From Deltaproteobacteria bacterium (GTDB taxonomy: Bacteria > Desulfobacterota > Syntrophia > Syntrophales > UBA2210), in assembly GCA_016935935.1 (NCBI GenBank), contig JAFGPZ010000134.1, positions 1 to 45,694 of the forward strand: a stretch of 45,694 bases of DNA, given 5' to 3'. Below are positions 25,338 through 33,909 of the stretch, in pieces (within the stretch, counting starts at the first letter, position 1; each line of letters starts with the position of its first letter). The translations under genes were made by a program, and so were the position numbers. The notes under the pieces were generated by a model that had not been told where the DNA came from, ran no database searches, and saw nothing but the letters and a program-made list of their open reading frames with translations.

Positions 25338-26522
25338 TTAATGATGATGCTTTTTAGCATTTTCCATCTCGATAAATGCTTCTATTCTGGTTCTCAATGC
25401 CTCTAGAGAAACCACCTCATGTTCAATTTCAATGAGAAGATGAGAAATATCTGCCGCTTCCATGGCTTCTTTGATATCCGGGTAGAAGTACATATGAGGC
25501 TCGCAGAACTTGGCCATAAGTACAATGAGTTGGTCTGCTCCTTGCTTCTTAACCTCATTGACGAGCCATTGGGGCCAACTGCTTTCAGGGTCGTTTCGGG
25601 TCGAACATGGCTTGTCCTTGTTTTTCTGCATGTAATAAGCCGCTATGCTACCCATCGGATCTTCAGAATCGGCTATATCCGTACTGATGTATTGATACCC
25701 ATGGACAAGATCATCCCCGACTACTACAGCGCCTGATTCTTCGATTATGCTCAGTATATCTATTTTGGTAGCCCCGCATAAGCTGCCAGTAAGATAGACA
25801 CGAATATCTCCATCTTTTATTGCCACCTTGCGCTCGGCAAGAACTGGCAGAAGGTTTTTCAACATGTTTATATGATCTTGCTTAGGCATGACCATACTAG
25901 ATTTTACAATGTATAGCATCTCCCTGGAATTCAAAATGCCGGGGTTGGACGATCTCATTTCATATATTTTCCTCATCAGGGATCTGTCTTCATTATAAAT
26001 CCGGATGCTCTCACGCAACTTCTCTGTCGTGATTTCTTTACCGGTGTATGCTTCCAGATCCCGTTTAGTCTCTTTCAAAGCATCCAGTATATCACCTTGA
26101 GTCCAGGGCTGATTTCCTACTACCAGCCGGAAAAACATGTGGTGCGCCTTTTTAAGAATTACCTGAAGGACTTCACCGGCCCCTATGGCTTGAATGCAAT
26201 AGTCACCCGAAAGCATTACATCCAGAAAACTCAATTGGTCTTTGGCTGCCTGATCGCACATACTGCGTGAATATCCGCAGAAGAAAGGATAATAATATGC
26301 ATGACCTTCCGTTACCGGCTCGTCACCTTCTTGCAGCATCACAGGCATAAGCCCGGAAGCATGGATCAGTTCCTCAGGAAAATGCATGGGGAAAAATCCG
26401 ATGATCTTGCCTCCTGTGTTTTTTTTCCACTCTTTCGCCCTTTCATATGGTTGCTCAGCTATTTCCTTTAGATCCCTCAAAATATCCTCTGCTGATACTT
26501 TAGCTGTCCCCTTTTCAGTCAT
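25338..26522 (-). CDS. 2-hydroxyacyl-CoA dehydratase / benzoyl-CoA reductase subunit, BcrC/HgdB-like, 394 aa (Module II)
   Basis: Smaller HgdB/BcrC-family subunit. The N-terminal KIIGFFPMHFPEELIHASGLMPV segment is the family signature. Cysteines C82 (PFFCGYSRS), C109 (GDYCIQ) and C340 (AKFCEPH) match the positions of the three cluster ligands of the Module I homologue, and C89 is extra. The C-terminus has the RTRIEAFIEM motif, then ends in KKHHH. It opens the Module II catalytic set after the SCP2-type thiolase, with an SDR remnant between them. Confidence 0.9.
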   Translation of the reverse strand: MTEKGTAKVSAEDILRDLKEIAEQPYERAKEWKKNTGGKIIGFFPMHFPEELIHASGLMPVMLQEGDEPVTEGHAYYYPFFCGYSRSMCDQAAKDQLSFLDVMLSGDYCIQAIGAGEVLQVILKKAHHMFFRLVVGNQPWTQGDILDALKETKRDLEAYTGKEITTEKLRESIRIYNEDRSLMRKIYEMRSSNPGILNSREMLYIVKSSMVMPKQDHINMLKNLLPVLAERKVAIKDGDIRVYLTGSLCGATKIDILSIIEESGAVVVGDDLVHGYQYISTDIADSEDPMGSIAAYYMQKNKDKPCSTRNDPESSWPQWLVNEVKKQGADQLIVLMAKFCEPHMYFYPDIKEAMEAADISHLLIEIEHEVVSLEALRTRIEAFIEMENAKKHHH

Positions 26523-26623
26523 ATATTTCCCCTTTCTTGCCCATTCTCTGGTTTTGAATTAATACGTTAAATATTTCTGCTCAATCTGTGCCTCGTAATG
26601 ATTGCACCTTCTGTAACCATCGT

Positions 26624-26785
26624 TTATCCCGGAAACGAAAGTCCGCCATTGATATTGAGAATCTGGCCCGTAATCCGATCAGACTCCGGCGAGGCAAAAA
26701 ACAAAGCTGTCTCAGCCCCATCATTCATTCCATAAATCACATTCCTGAACAGAAGAACGACTCTGACTTCAAAGTTTGTATGCAT
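26624..26785 (-). pseudogene. 3-prime remnant of an SDR gene
   Basis: The minus strand ends at TAA 26624-26626 after a frame reading ETALFFASPESDRITGQ then ILNINGGLSFPG. This nearly duplicates the C-terminus of the SDR at 29003-29779 (ESALFFSSPATDKITGQ then ILSINAGLSFPG). Upstream of that the similarity ends within about ten residues; the frame continues to an ATG at 26785 but with unrelated sequence. Only about 35 residues of an SDR survive, so this is the tail of a second copy now lost. Confidence 0.8.
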
Positions 26786-26817
26786 ATTTCAACTTACCCT
26801 TTTTAATGGGGCCTATT

Positions 26818-28056
26818 TTACACTTTTCCTAAAATATGGACACACATTGATGCTTCCTCAACACCAATGCTGCCGCCACCGTTCTCGGCAAGACCTATCC
26901 TTGCCCCATCAACCTGTCTTTTCCCGGCTTCTCCTCGAAGTTGTATCGCAAGTTCGTGTATCTGAGCAAGGCCGGATGCTCCTATTGGATGCCCCCTGCC
27001 CTCAAGACCACCGCTCGTGTTGACTGGTTTGGCCCCTCCCAGCTTAGTAGCCCCGGTTTCTGCATAAGGGCCACCCTCTCCGGGAGCGCAGAAACCCATG
27101 GCTTCAGTTTGGTGGAGCTCTCCATACGCTGTGGCATCATGCAGTTCTGCCATGTCGATATCATTCGGTCCAAGCCCGGACGCCTCATAGGCCCTGTTAG
27201 CAAGCCGCTCACCGATATCTATGCCATCGAGAGCACGATCTTTGCCCTGCCCCAAAATGGATGCCAACACCTTGACCGGACGGGCGTCCTTCAGTTTCTT
27301 AAGGTATGACTCTGAACAGACAATGGCAGCAGCAGCTCCGTCTCCCACCGGGGCACACATCCCGCGGGTCAGAGGGAATGTGATCGGCACGTCAGCCAAG
27401 ACTTCCTCAACACTCATAAGGTTCTGGTACTGGGCGTTCGGATTGAGAGATGCGTGGAAATGATTCTTGGATGCAATGACCGCCATCTGCTCCTGGGTTG
27501 ATCCGTATTTGCTCATATGCCAACGGGCCATCATGGCATACGCATCCATAAACACGCTCCGCCCGGTACCTGGTGCCGTTTCTCCCTCCGGTACATTAAT
27601 CCTGAGATTCTTGCCGTACTCCATCAATGTTTCAATCTGCCTGTCGAAGTTCTCCACATCCATGCACCGGGAATAGGCCCCCAGAGACTTTGCCTTGTCC
27701 GGGTGGGTCAGCTTCTCGGAACCTACCGCGATAGCCACTTCGTAATTTCCCGCCCGAATACCTGTAATTGCCAGATGCAGGGCTGTAGAGGCTCCAGCGC
27801 ACGCATTCTCTACATTCGCAAGGGGGATATCCCCAATACCCATTCCCCTGAAGACGATCTGTCCTCGGATCGAATGCTGCTCATTGAACATTCCCCAAAA
27901 GGTATTGGAGAAAAATCCTGCCTGGAGGTCCTCTTTTTTAAGCTTCGCATCTGACAGTGCTTGTCGAATTACCTGTTCCGCCATGGTGCGTACTGTTTCA
28001 TTGGGATTTTTACCGAAACGGTTCATGCCGATACCAATGATGTAAACATTCTGCAT
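26818..28056 (-). CDS. SCP2-type thiolase (acetyl-CoA acetyltransferase-like), 412 aa
   Basis: Thiolase-fold protein of the SCP2/lipid-transfer subgroup. Nucleophilic Cys86 lies in VENACAGAST. The HDATAYGEL segment replaces NEAFA, GRGHPIGASG supplies the active-site His, and the third motif is AENGGGSIG with Asn in place of the usual Cys. These changes are normal for the subgroup, which includes thiolases acting on branched or arylated 3-oxoacyl-CoAs (the BbsB family), often with a small DUF35 zinc partner; none is encoded here. It is the first gene of the Module II operon, about 180 nt downstream of the start predicted for sigma-54 promoter D. Confidence 0.88.
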   Translation of the reverse strand: MQNVYIIGIGMNRFGKNPNETVRTMAEQVIRQALSDAKLKKEDLQAGFFSNTFWGMFNEQHSIRGQIVFRGMGIGDIPLANVENACAGASTALHLAITGIRAGNYEVAIAVGSEKLTHPDKAKSLGAYSRCMDVENFDRQIETLMEYGKNLRINVPEGETAPGTGRSVFMDAYAMMARWHMSKYGSTQEQMAVIASKNHFHASLNPNAQYQNLMSVEEVLADVPITFPLTRGMCAPVGDGAAAAIVCSESYLKKLKDARPVKVLASILGQGKDRALDGIDIGERLANRAYEASGLGPNDIDMAELHDATAYGELHQTEAMGFCAPGEGGPYAETGATKLGGAKPVNTSGGLEGRGHPIGASGLAQIHELAIQLRGEAGKRQVDGARIGLAENGGGSIGVEEASMCVHILGKV

Positions 28057-28247
28057 AAAGATCTCTTTTCTCCTTAATATTTTCTTATTATTTTGTTATC
28101 TTTTATAATTTTACGCTCAGCATTTCATACCGCAGCACATAGTTGAGGAGTTTGCATCCTTTAAAGGCGCCTTCACTTAAACTCCTGCTTTCTCCATGAT
28201 ACATTCAGTCGCCATAGACTATTCATAAAACATATCCAAATAAAATT

Positions 28248-28265
28248 TAGCATGATCCATGCCAA
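28248..28265 (-). promoter_or_regulatory. Sigma-54 promoter D (Module II)
   Basis: The minus strand reads TTGGCATGGATCATGCTA: GG at 28263-28262, GC at 28251-28250, spacing ten. The -12 is ATGC rather than TTGC. The palindrome edge is 66 bp upstream of the GG. Confidence 0.75.
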
Positions 28266-28328
28266 TATCATTCCCTTTAATATCAACATGTTATCTTTTG
28301 ATTCGACAAATACAGAGCAAGTCTATCA

Positions 28329-28359
28329 AAACAATTGATCTTTTTTCGAACAATTGTAG
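28329..28359. promoter_or_regulatory. Activator-binding palindrome D
   Basis: Arms AAACAATTGATC (28329-28340) and GAACAATTGTAG (28348-28359) with a 7-bp T-rich spacer. They match the consensus at 11 and 10 of 12 positions respectively. Confidence 0.75.
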
Positions 28360-28434
28360 ACATAAGCTTTTTCCCAGACAGATAGACTGCAAGTAGATTG
28401 GCTTTGTAAAACTAGTAATTGCGATTAGATCAAA

Positions 28435-28629
28435 TTAAATACGGTTACGTCTGACTATCAGGTTCGTAAATAAATCGCCTGGTACGCTCATATAACGCTC
28501 GCAACAAGAGCAATGTTGTTCATGTCCCATGAACGGGATCGGCATCATGACATGTATCTCTTGCTTATCTGTACTCACATTTAGGATCAGGTGGCTGATT
28601 TTATTCTCTACTACTCTTATGTAGGCCAT
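28435..28629 (-). CDS. Unrecognised small ORF, 64 aa
   Basis: ATG 28629 to 28435, with the motif HCSCCERYMSVPGD in the second half. I recognise no family. It lies between REP-like hairpin 2 and palindrome D, with no clear ribosome-binding site, and may be a gene remnant or chance ORF. Confidence 0.2.
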   Translation of the reverse strand: MAYIRVVENKISHLILNVSTDKQEIHVMMPIPFMGHEQHCSCCERYMSVPGDLFTNLIVRRNRI

Positions 28630-29002
28630 CCATTAACCGGCAAATCGCCGTAGGATACGCAAAACATCCGCCATATCCCATTCACAAACACTGAACGTAA
28701 AATCTTCATAAGGAAAGAACAATAATATAATCATTACAAAGTTCAAATGAATAACCCCGCAGCAAGCTACGGAGCATCAAAAACTTTTTACTAGGAAAAG
28801 GCAATTGCAGTATGCTGCGGAAAATTAAACTCTGAAAGAGATTAATTACCTGCTAATATCAAATTATTGCAGCTCCCTGTCCGTTATAAATGAATATCGG
28901 TTTCCTAATATCTTTACTTATGGTCTTTATTCTTCAGCCCCTTTTTTAGTTAATTATACGTCTTTAACCTTTCATTATGAACATCATCATCTAATGAACT
29001 GC
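28630..29002. other. Intergenic stretch with only a REP-like repeat
   Basis: About 370 bp upstream of the small ORF and downstream of the SDR stop. Apart from the REP-like hairpin at 28749-28778 I see no gene, promoter or strong terminator. Confidence 0.4.
28749..28778. repeat. REP-like hairpin 2 (decayed, core CGCAGCAAGCT)
   Basis: CCGCAGC and GCTACGG pair with one mismatch around AA. The sequence has the GAATA lead-in and GCAAGC core shared with the repeat at 35282-35311. Confidence 0.5.
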
Positions 29003-29779
29003 TTATCCGGGAAAAGAAAGCCCTGCATTAATGCTAAGGATCTGCCCCGTTATCTTGTCAGTTGCCGGCGAGGAAAAGAACAGGGCTGACTCAGCTATAT
29101 CATCAGCAGTCGGGATACCCCACGGAACACGGTCATATATTTTCCCAAATACATGCGCTGCAGGAGAATTCATAACATCTTTCTCGGCAGGCGTATCGGC
29201 GACTAATGTCATGCACAGGAGGTTAACCCGTATATTCCAACGAATGAACTCTCTAGCCATTACCTTTGTCGCCAAGACCAGGCCAGCGGCAGCCGCCCCG
29301 ATGAGCGATTCACGCGGTGTTGGAACTCTCCCGGCATCCGTTGTTATCATGACGATCTTCCCGTAATTATTTTTCTTCATGTGGTCCAGTACGGCACGAA
29401 CTGTATAGAGCCGTGGATACTGTTGGATCTTCATGCACTCGGCATAATCAGTTACTGGATCCAGTTCATGAAAAAATTTTCCGTGTTTAGCACTGGTACC
29501 TCCACTTGCTATGCAGATATCGATTTTTCCCATATCAGCAGCTGCACTATCAGCCATAGCTTTTACCGAATTATAGTCCCAAAGGTCACATTTAAGAGCT
29601 TTTGCACGCCTACCCATTGACTCTATTTCAGAAGCAACTTTTGTAGCTTCCTCAAGATTTAAATCAGCAGCAACTACATCTGCACCGCACTGACCAAGCT
29701 TCATCGCGATGGCTCTGCCTATCCCTCCGGCAGCACCTGCTACCAGTGCGACTTTTCCCCCAAGATCTGCAGTAAACAT
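29003..29779 (-). CDS. SDR-family protein lacking the catalytic Tyr and Lys, 258 aa
   Basis: Rossmann-fold SDR with intact cofactor glycines (AGAAGGIGRAIA, residues 14-25) and the family C-terminus (ITGQILSINAG). In the active-site stretch the Ser region reads MITTDAGR, and the block normally YxxxK reads IGAAAAGL at 160-167, so Tyr is Ile160 and Lys is Ala164. It is therefore not a standard alcohol dehydrogenase; it may use another mechanism (isomerase, dehydratase or hydrolase-like) or have a non-catalytic role. It forms a single-gene unit with its own sigma-54 promoter G and palindrome G. A tail fragment of a near-identical copy lies at 26624-26785. Confidence 0.85.
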   Translation of the reverse strand: MFTADLGGKVALVAGAAGGIGRAIAMKLGQCGADVVAADLNLEEATKVASEIESMGRRAKALKCDLWDYNSVKAMADSAAADMGKIDICIASGGTSAKHGKFFHELDPVTDYAECMKIQQYPRLYTVRAVLDHMKKNNYGKIVMITTDAGRVPTPRESLIGAAAAGLVLATKVMAREFIRWNIRVNLLCMTLVADTPAEKDVMNSPAAHVFGKIYDRVPWGIPTADDIAESALFFSSPATDKITGQILSINAGLSFPG

Positions 29780-29897
29780 ATTTTTTCTCCTTTAATTTTT
29801 TGTGCTTTGCAAAATCATTCATATTTCATTACCCATTTTACAGATCTGATCACAATGAACGATTTTTTGTTATCAAAAGTTTTGATTACAATACTTT

Positions 29898-29915
29898 GAG
29901 CAATAAAGATGCCAA
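29898..29915 (-). promoter_or_regulatory. Sigma-54 promoter G (divergent SDR)
   Basis: The minus strand reads TTGGCATCTTTATTGCTC: GG at 29913-29912, GC at 29901-29900, spacing ten, with the palindrome 76 bp upstream of the GG. Confidence 0.8.
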
Positions 29916-29988
29916 AATTGAACCCGATTATATACAATTAATTCAATATGTTATTATGTTTTAAGTTTTATCATCAAAGAGTATATCT

Positions 29989-30019
29989 GCTCAATTGATC
30001 ATATTACGATCATTTGATG
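29989..30019. promoter_or_regulatory. Activator-binding palindrome G
   Basis: Arms GCTCAATTGATC (29989-30000) and GATCATTTGATG (30008-30019), 7-bp spacer, each 9 of 12 to consensus. The aldo/keto reductase remnant ends inside this site. Confidence 0.6.
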
Positions 30020-30556
30020 GTTAAAATGTTTATAGATGCAGGCAGGCCAATTGGAGCAGCCGATGTATCGCACTTTACCAGAGTTGATCAAATCATCGAA
30101 GGCTCTTAATGTCTCTTCTATCGGAGTATCAGGGTCGAAGCCATGTGCTTGATAAAGATCTAGATCTGTATTAAGACGCTTCAACGTTCCTTCGATCGAG
30201 TTCATAATGTGGCGTCGAGATAGCCCGGAATCATTGGGGGTACGCCGTGCGTTCTCCTGTCGGCCTTCCATAAGGCCAAACACTTTGCTGCCTATGATCA
30301 CTTGATCCCGTTGGATGCCGACATTAGATAACGCCTTTCCGAGTAGGTCTTCAGCTTCACCGTTGTTGTAGATATTAGACGTATCGAAATAATTAACGCC
30401 AGCATCGAAAGCAAGCCGCACCATAGCATCGGCCTGTGCCTGATCCTGCGCCCCAAAATGGCTATAAACATCGCTTACTCCACCACCAAAGGTCATAGTT
30501 CCCAAACCCAGCACAGATATATACAGACCTGTTGATCCAAACGTATGGTAACGCAT
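29999..30556 (-). pseudogene. Aldo/keto reductase, truncated after 185 aa
   Basis: The first 170 or so residues are a good aldo/keto reductase: MRYHTFGSTGLYISVLGLGT, catalytic tetrad D58, Y63, K91 and H138, then GKVRYIGCSNW. Family members run to about 320-350 residues; here the sequence leaves the family after GCSNWPACIYKH and stops at 29999. The missing half holds much of the NADPH site and part of the barrel, so activity is unlikely. It follows the TRAP large-subunit gene by 22 bp. The break coincides with palindrome G, which suggests that a recombination joined the SDR control region to a cut reductase gene. Confidence 0.75.
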
Positions 30557-30578
30557 TAGTATTAAATTGATTTATTTT

Positions 30579-31898
30579 TTATTTAAACAGCAAAGATGGT
30601 AACCAAGTCGCAATCTCAGGGAACACCATAAAAAAGATAAGTGCAACGACCTGTAAAACAATATAAGGTATGACTCCTTTATAAATATCAGTTGTCTTTA
30701 CCTGCGTTGGACATACAGCCTTCAAATAAATTATTGCAAATCCCATTGGAGGTGTCAAAAACGCTGTCTGAAGATTGATACATATCATGATACATATCCA
30801 TAACGGATTGAATCCCAGTTCCAATACTATTGGTGCTAATAAAGGCACAAAAATAAAGATTATCTCTACAACTTCCAAGAAAAATCCCAGGATAAATATT
30901 ATTAACATGATAAGGGCAAGGATCCCATATTTACCGATATCTAAACTAAAAAATATATTCCTAATAAGGTCATCGCCACCGATCATTCTGAAGACTAATC
31001 CGAAAGCAGTAGCACCGATTAAAATTAAGAAAACCATGGCGTTTAATTTTGTCGCCGCCACAGCGATTTCCTTCATCGACTTCATATTAATTCTTTTTTT
31101 AAAGATAGCAATTATTAGGCTCCCAAATGCTCCTACAGCTGCGGCTTCAGTGGGCGAAGCTATGCCCAAGAATATTGACCCTAATACGCCAACTATAAGA
31201 AGTGCTGGTGGAACTAAGGTCCTAGAGCATAACACCCACATATTCTGTTGGGTTTCTTTATCTGTAACGACAGCAGGGTTATTGAGGTCGGCAACGGGTG
31301 GATGTAACCGGGTATCCCAATACATGTATAAACCATATAATAAAACCAGAAAAAAACCCGGCACCAAGGCTCCAGCGAAGAGTTCTCCAACAGATACCCC
31401 CACGACGTCACCTAAAAGGACGAGTATTATGCTTGGCGGGATTATCTGTCCTAATGTTCCAACCGCACATATAGAACCTGTTGAATATGATTGACTGTAT
31501 CCTTGTTTGAGCATACCAGGAAGTGCGATTGATCCGACTGTTACTACCACTGCCCCTACGAGACCTGTTGTAGCTGCCAGTATCGTTCCAACAGCCAACA
31601 ATGAAAGAGGAACTCCTCCTCTTACATTTTTAAAAAGTTTACCAAGGGTGTCTAGAAGTTCTTCGGATATTCCAGTTCGTTCTAATATTATTCCCATTAT
31701 TATAAAAAAGGGCACGGCTATAAGGATAATATTGTTTACCCTACCCCAGATTCGCATTGGCAAAAGAGATAAGATATCAAACCCAACACCTATCGTTCCA
31801 AAAATTACGGCAATACCTCCCAAGATAAATGCTATTGGGTAACCTGTGAAAAAAAAGACAAGTAGTGATAGCAGCATAAGTATAGGTAGATATTCCAT
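30579..31898 (-). CDS. TRAP transporter large permease (DctM-like), 439 aa
   Basis: Hydrophobic protein of about a dozen membrane segments, typical of the DctM subunit, which carries the sodium-coupled solute path. Characteristic stretches are FFTGYPIAFILGGIAVIFG at the start, AVPFFIIMGIILERTGI, the GxxGAVVVTVGSIALPGML repeat, IPPSIILVLLGDVVGVSVGELFAGALVPG and LTPPMGFAIIYLKAV. It starts at ATG 31898, with GGAGGA upstream and 5 bp after the DctQ stop. With the DctQ and DctP genes it makes a complete importer for a carboxylate. Confidence 0.93.
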   Translation of the reverse strand: MEYLPILMLLSLLVFFFTGYPIAFILGGIAVIFGTIGVGFDILSLLPMRIWGRVNNIILIAVPFFIIMGIILERTGISEELLDTLGKLFKNVRGGVPLSLLAVGTILAATTGLVGAVVVTVGSIALPGMLKQGYSQSYSTGSICAVGTLGQIIPPSIILVLLGDVVGVSVGELFAGALVPGFFLVLLYGLYMYWDTRLHPPVADLNNPAVVTDKETQQNMWVLCSRTLVPPALLIVGVLGSIFLGIASPTEAAAVGAFGSLIIAIFKKRINMKSMKEIAVAATKLNAMVFLILIGATAFGLVFRMIGGDDLIRNIFFSLDIGKYGILALIMLIIFILGFFLEVVEIIFIFVPLLAPIVLELGFNPLWICIMICINLQTAFLTPPMGFAIIYLKAVCPTQVKTTDIYKGVIPYIVLQVVALIFFMVFPEIATWLPSLLFK

Positions 31899-31903
31899 GG
31901 ATT

Positions 31904-32416
31904 CTATTCCTCCAAATCCAGAATAGTAAATATATTTTTAATTGTATTTGGTATTGCGCCTACTAAAAGTAATACAAACGCAACAGGAATAACTGCTTTC
32001 ATTAGATATATGCAAGGCAGACCCCCGGGATCCGGAGAGGCTTCTCTCACTTCCCAAGAGCTTTGAACGAAGGGGTAGGCCCACCATAAGACAGCAAGGC
32101 AGAACGGTAAAAGAAATAGTATATTACCTATCACCTCAATAATGGCCTGAGTTTTTTTACTGAAAGAATTATAAAATATATCGATTCTTGCATTTGAATT
32201 ATCTTTAAAGTTCATTGCTATAGCTAGCAAAAAATTTATGCCGAAAAAATACCATTCTAAATTTTGGATAGCGACCGATCCTGATTTGAAGAGATATCTT
32301 AGCAAAATATCCCAGATCGTAACAAATACCATGGCCCATAAAATCCAGGACACTGTAACCCCTACATTTTGAGCGATATTATCCATCCAGCGGATCATCT
32401 GTCTTATAAAAGACAC
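31904..32416 (-). CDS. TRAP transporter small permease (DctQ-like), 170 aa
   Basis: Four-helix membrane protein. The segments ILWAMVFVTIWDILLRYLF and NLEWYFFGINFLLAIAMNF, the conserved RIDIFYNSFS loop and two further helices match DctQ. It starts with GTG 32416, with GGAG six bases upstream. It assembles with DctM in the inner membrane and lies between DctP and DctM, as is usual. The larger size of the binding-protein and DctQ family fits the TAXI-independent, DctPQM type. No substrate information comes from this subunit. Confidence 0.88.
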   Translation of the reverse strand: MSFIRQMIRWMDNIAQNVGVTVSWILWAMVFVTIWDILLRYLFKSGSVAIQNLEWYFFGINFLLAIAMNFKDNSNARIDIFYNSFSKKTQAIIEVIGNILFLLPFCLAVLWWAYPFVQSSWEVREASPDPGGLPCIYLMKAVIPVAFVLLLVGAIPNTIKNIFTILDLEE

Positions 32417-32597
32417 CCTATTCTCCTTTCAGGATTTCCTTAATCTTTTCAATAGTTCTGTGCCAAAACATCAACACTATTTTCATATTGAATCTAATGG
32501 AGGGGCTCATTTCCAAAGCCACTACTGTTTCGTTTATGACTTTATAAATTGAACCCCTCCAGCATAGATTAAATGCAAGGTTAACTTATATGTCTAT

Positions 32598-33695
32598 TCA
32601 ATAAATTTTTTCAGTCATAGCAAATTTCGTTACGTTTTCCCATGAGTTATACATCTTATTATAAGCCTTTGCGGCATCATAGATCTTCTTATAACTCGGG
32701 TCCTTGGCAGCCGCTTCATTCATGATATCGATACTATGCTTCTTTAATAGTTTTATTACATCATCTGGAAACTTTCTCAGTTCAACCTTTTTTGAATCAA
32801 GTAGGCCTTGAATCGCCTTGGCATTCCCTGCTTCAAACTCACAAAAAGTTGTAATAAGCTGTTCTCTGGAACAAATATCAATAATTTTCTGTAAATGCGC
32901 AGGAAGATATTCCCATGCTTTTTTATTGATGAGCAGCTCTACGATAACTCCGGGCTCATTCCATCCAGGATAATAGTAATACTTGGCCACCTGATGATAA
33001 CCCATAGGCATATCTATTATGGGATTCGCCATCTTAACAGCATCGACGATGCCTCTCTCAAGAGCGGTATAGAGCTCTCCCGTAGGTATCGTGACAACAT
33101 TGGCACCGGCTCTTGCATATACCTGCCCACCTATTCCTGGGCATCTATACTTAAGGCCTTTGAGGTCATCAACGGATTTGATCTCTTTTCTGAACCATCC
33201 AGCCATCTGCATTCCATCGCCCATGAATGGAAACGGAACAACGCCTGAGGGTGCATAGAGTTCACGCCATAGCTCAAGCCCTCCTCCATTATACATCCAG
33301 GACATCATTCCAGCAGAGTCCATCCCGAACGGCCAGTTCGTGAAAAATCCTGACGCGGGCATTTTACCGATCCAGTAGTAGGAAGCAGATGCTGCCATCT
33401 GAATAACCGAACCTTGCTTGGTTGCATCGAAGACTTGCATAGCTGGTACCAGTTCGCCAGCTCCATAAGCAGTTATTTCAAGTTCTCCCCCACTTAATTC
33501 AGTTACGTTCTTTGCGAATCTCGCCACACCTGGCCCCAAGCCGACCATTGTGAGAGGGAAAGCTGCCGCAATTTTCCATTTAAACTTAGCATTTTTTTTC
33601 GCAGCTGATGATCTGGACGCATTCACAAGCCCGGCTGTTGCCAACCCCGCCACACCTAAACCGACTTTTTTCAAAAAGTCTCGCCTGTCAGTCAT
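32598..33695 (-). CDS. TRAP solute-binding protein (DctP/TakP-like), Tat-exported, 365 aa
   Basis: Periplasmic solute receptor. The N-terminus MTDRRDFLKKVGLGVAGLA is a twin-arginine signal followed by a small-residue cleavage region (NASRSSAA). The mature part has GWFRKEIKSVDDLKGLKYR, GGQVYARAGANVVTIPTGELYTALERGIVDA and YYYPGWNEPG, the pattern of the TakP/mannitol-chloroaromatic group, which binds 2-oxo acids, lactate or other hydroxy or aromatic carboxylates. ATG 33695 has AAGGAG five bases upstream and is preferred over a start 12 codons earlier. It is read from sigma-54 promoter F, so its ligand is probably the inducing growth substrate or a relative. Confidence 0.92.
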   Translation of the reverse strand: MTDRRDFLKKVGLGVAGLATAGLVNASRSSAAKKNAKFKWKIAAAFPLTMVGLGPGVARFAKNVTELSGGELEITAYGAGELVPAMQVFDATKQGSVIQMAASASYYWIGKMPASGFFTNWPFGMDSAGMMSWMYNGGGLELWRELYAPSGVVPFPFMGDGMQMAGWFRKEIKSVDDLKGLKYRCPGIGGQVYARAGANVVTIPTGELYTALERGIVDAVKMANPIIDMPMGYHQVAKYYYYPGWNEPGVIVELLINKKAWEYLPAHLQKIIDICSREQLITTFCEFEAGNAKAIQGLLDSKKVELRKFPDDVIKLLKKHSIDIMNEAAAKDPSYKKIYDAAKAYNKMYNSWENVTKFAMTEKIY

Positions 33696-33782
33696 GTTTC
33701 CTCCTTTATTTGTACTTGAAGAATAGAGCATAAACCCTTTTTTAAATTAATAAGGTTTATACTTTACGAATTGCGATTATCA

Positions 33783-33800
33783 GTGCAATATAAATGCCAT
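33783..33800 (-). promoter_or_regulatory. Sigma-54 promoter F (TRAP operon)
   Basis: The minus strand reads ATGGCATTTATATTGCAC: GG at 33798-33797, GC at 33786-33785, spacing ten, about 80 nt before the DctP start codon. Confidence 0.82.
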
Positions 33801-33878
33801 ATCAACTCAATTAACTATTAATCTTTAAAATTGAAAACTTATCTAGTCATTAATTGTTTTATTGGGCAACCTGAGTAT

Positions 33879-33909
33879 ATATTATTGTACGTTATATGAA
33901 CATATGTAT
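33879..33909. promoter_or_regulatory. Activator-binding palindrome F (degenerate)
   Basis: Arms ATATTATTGTAC (33879-33890) and GAACATATGTAT (33898-33909), 7-bp spacer. It is the weakest copy, matching 8 and 8 of 12 positions, but it lies 81 bp upstream of promoter F, in line with the others. Confidence 0.5.

Noticed and set aside
30775..31494. Plus-strand ORF of 239 codons opposite the TRAP permease
   Set aside because: Antisense of a hydrophobic membrane protein gene; Lys/Ile/Pro/Thr-rich translation is an artefact of that composition.
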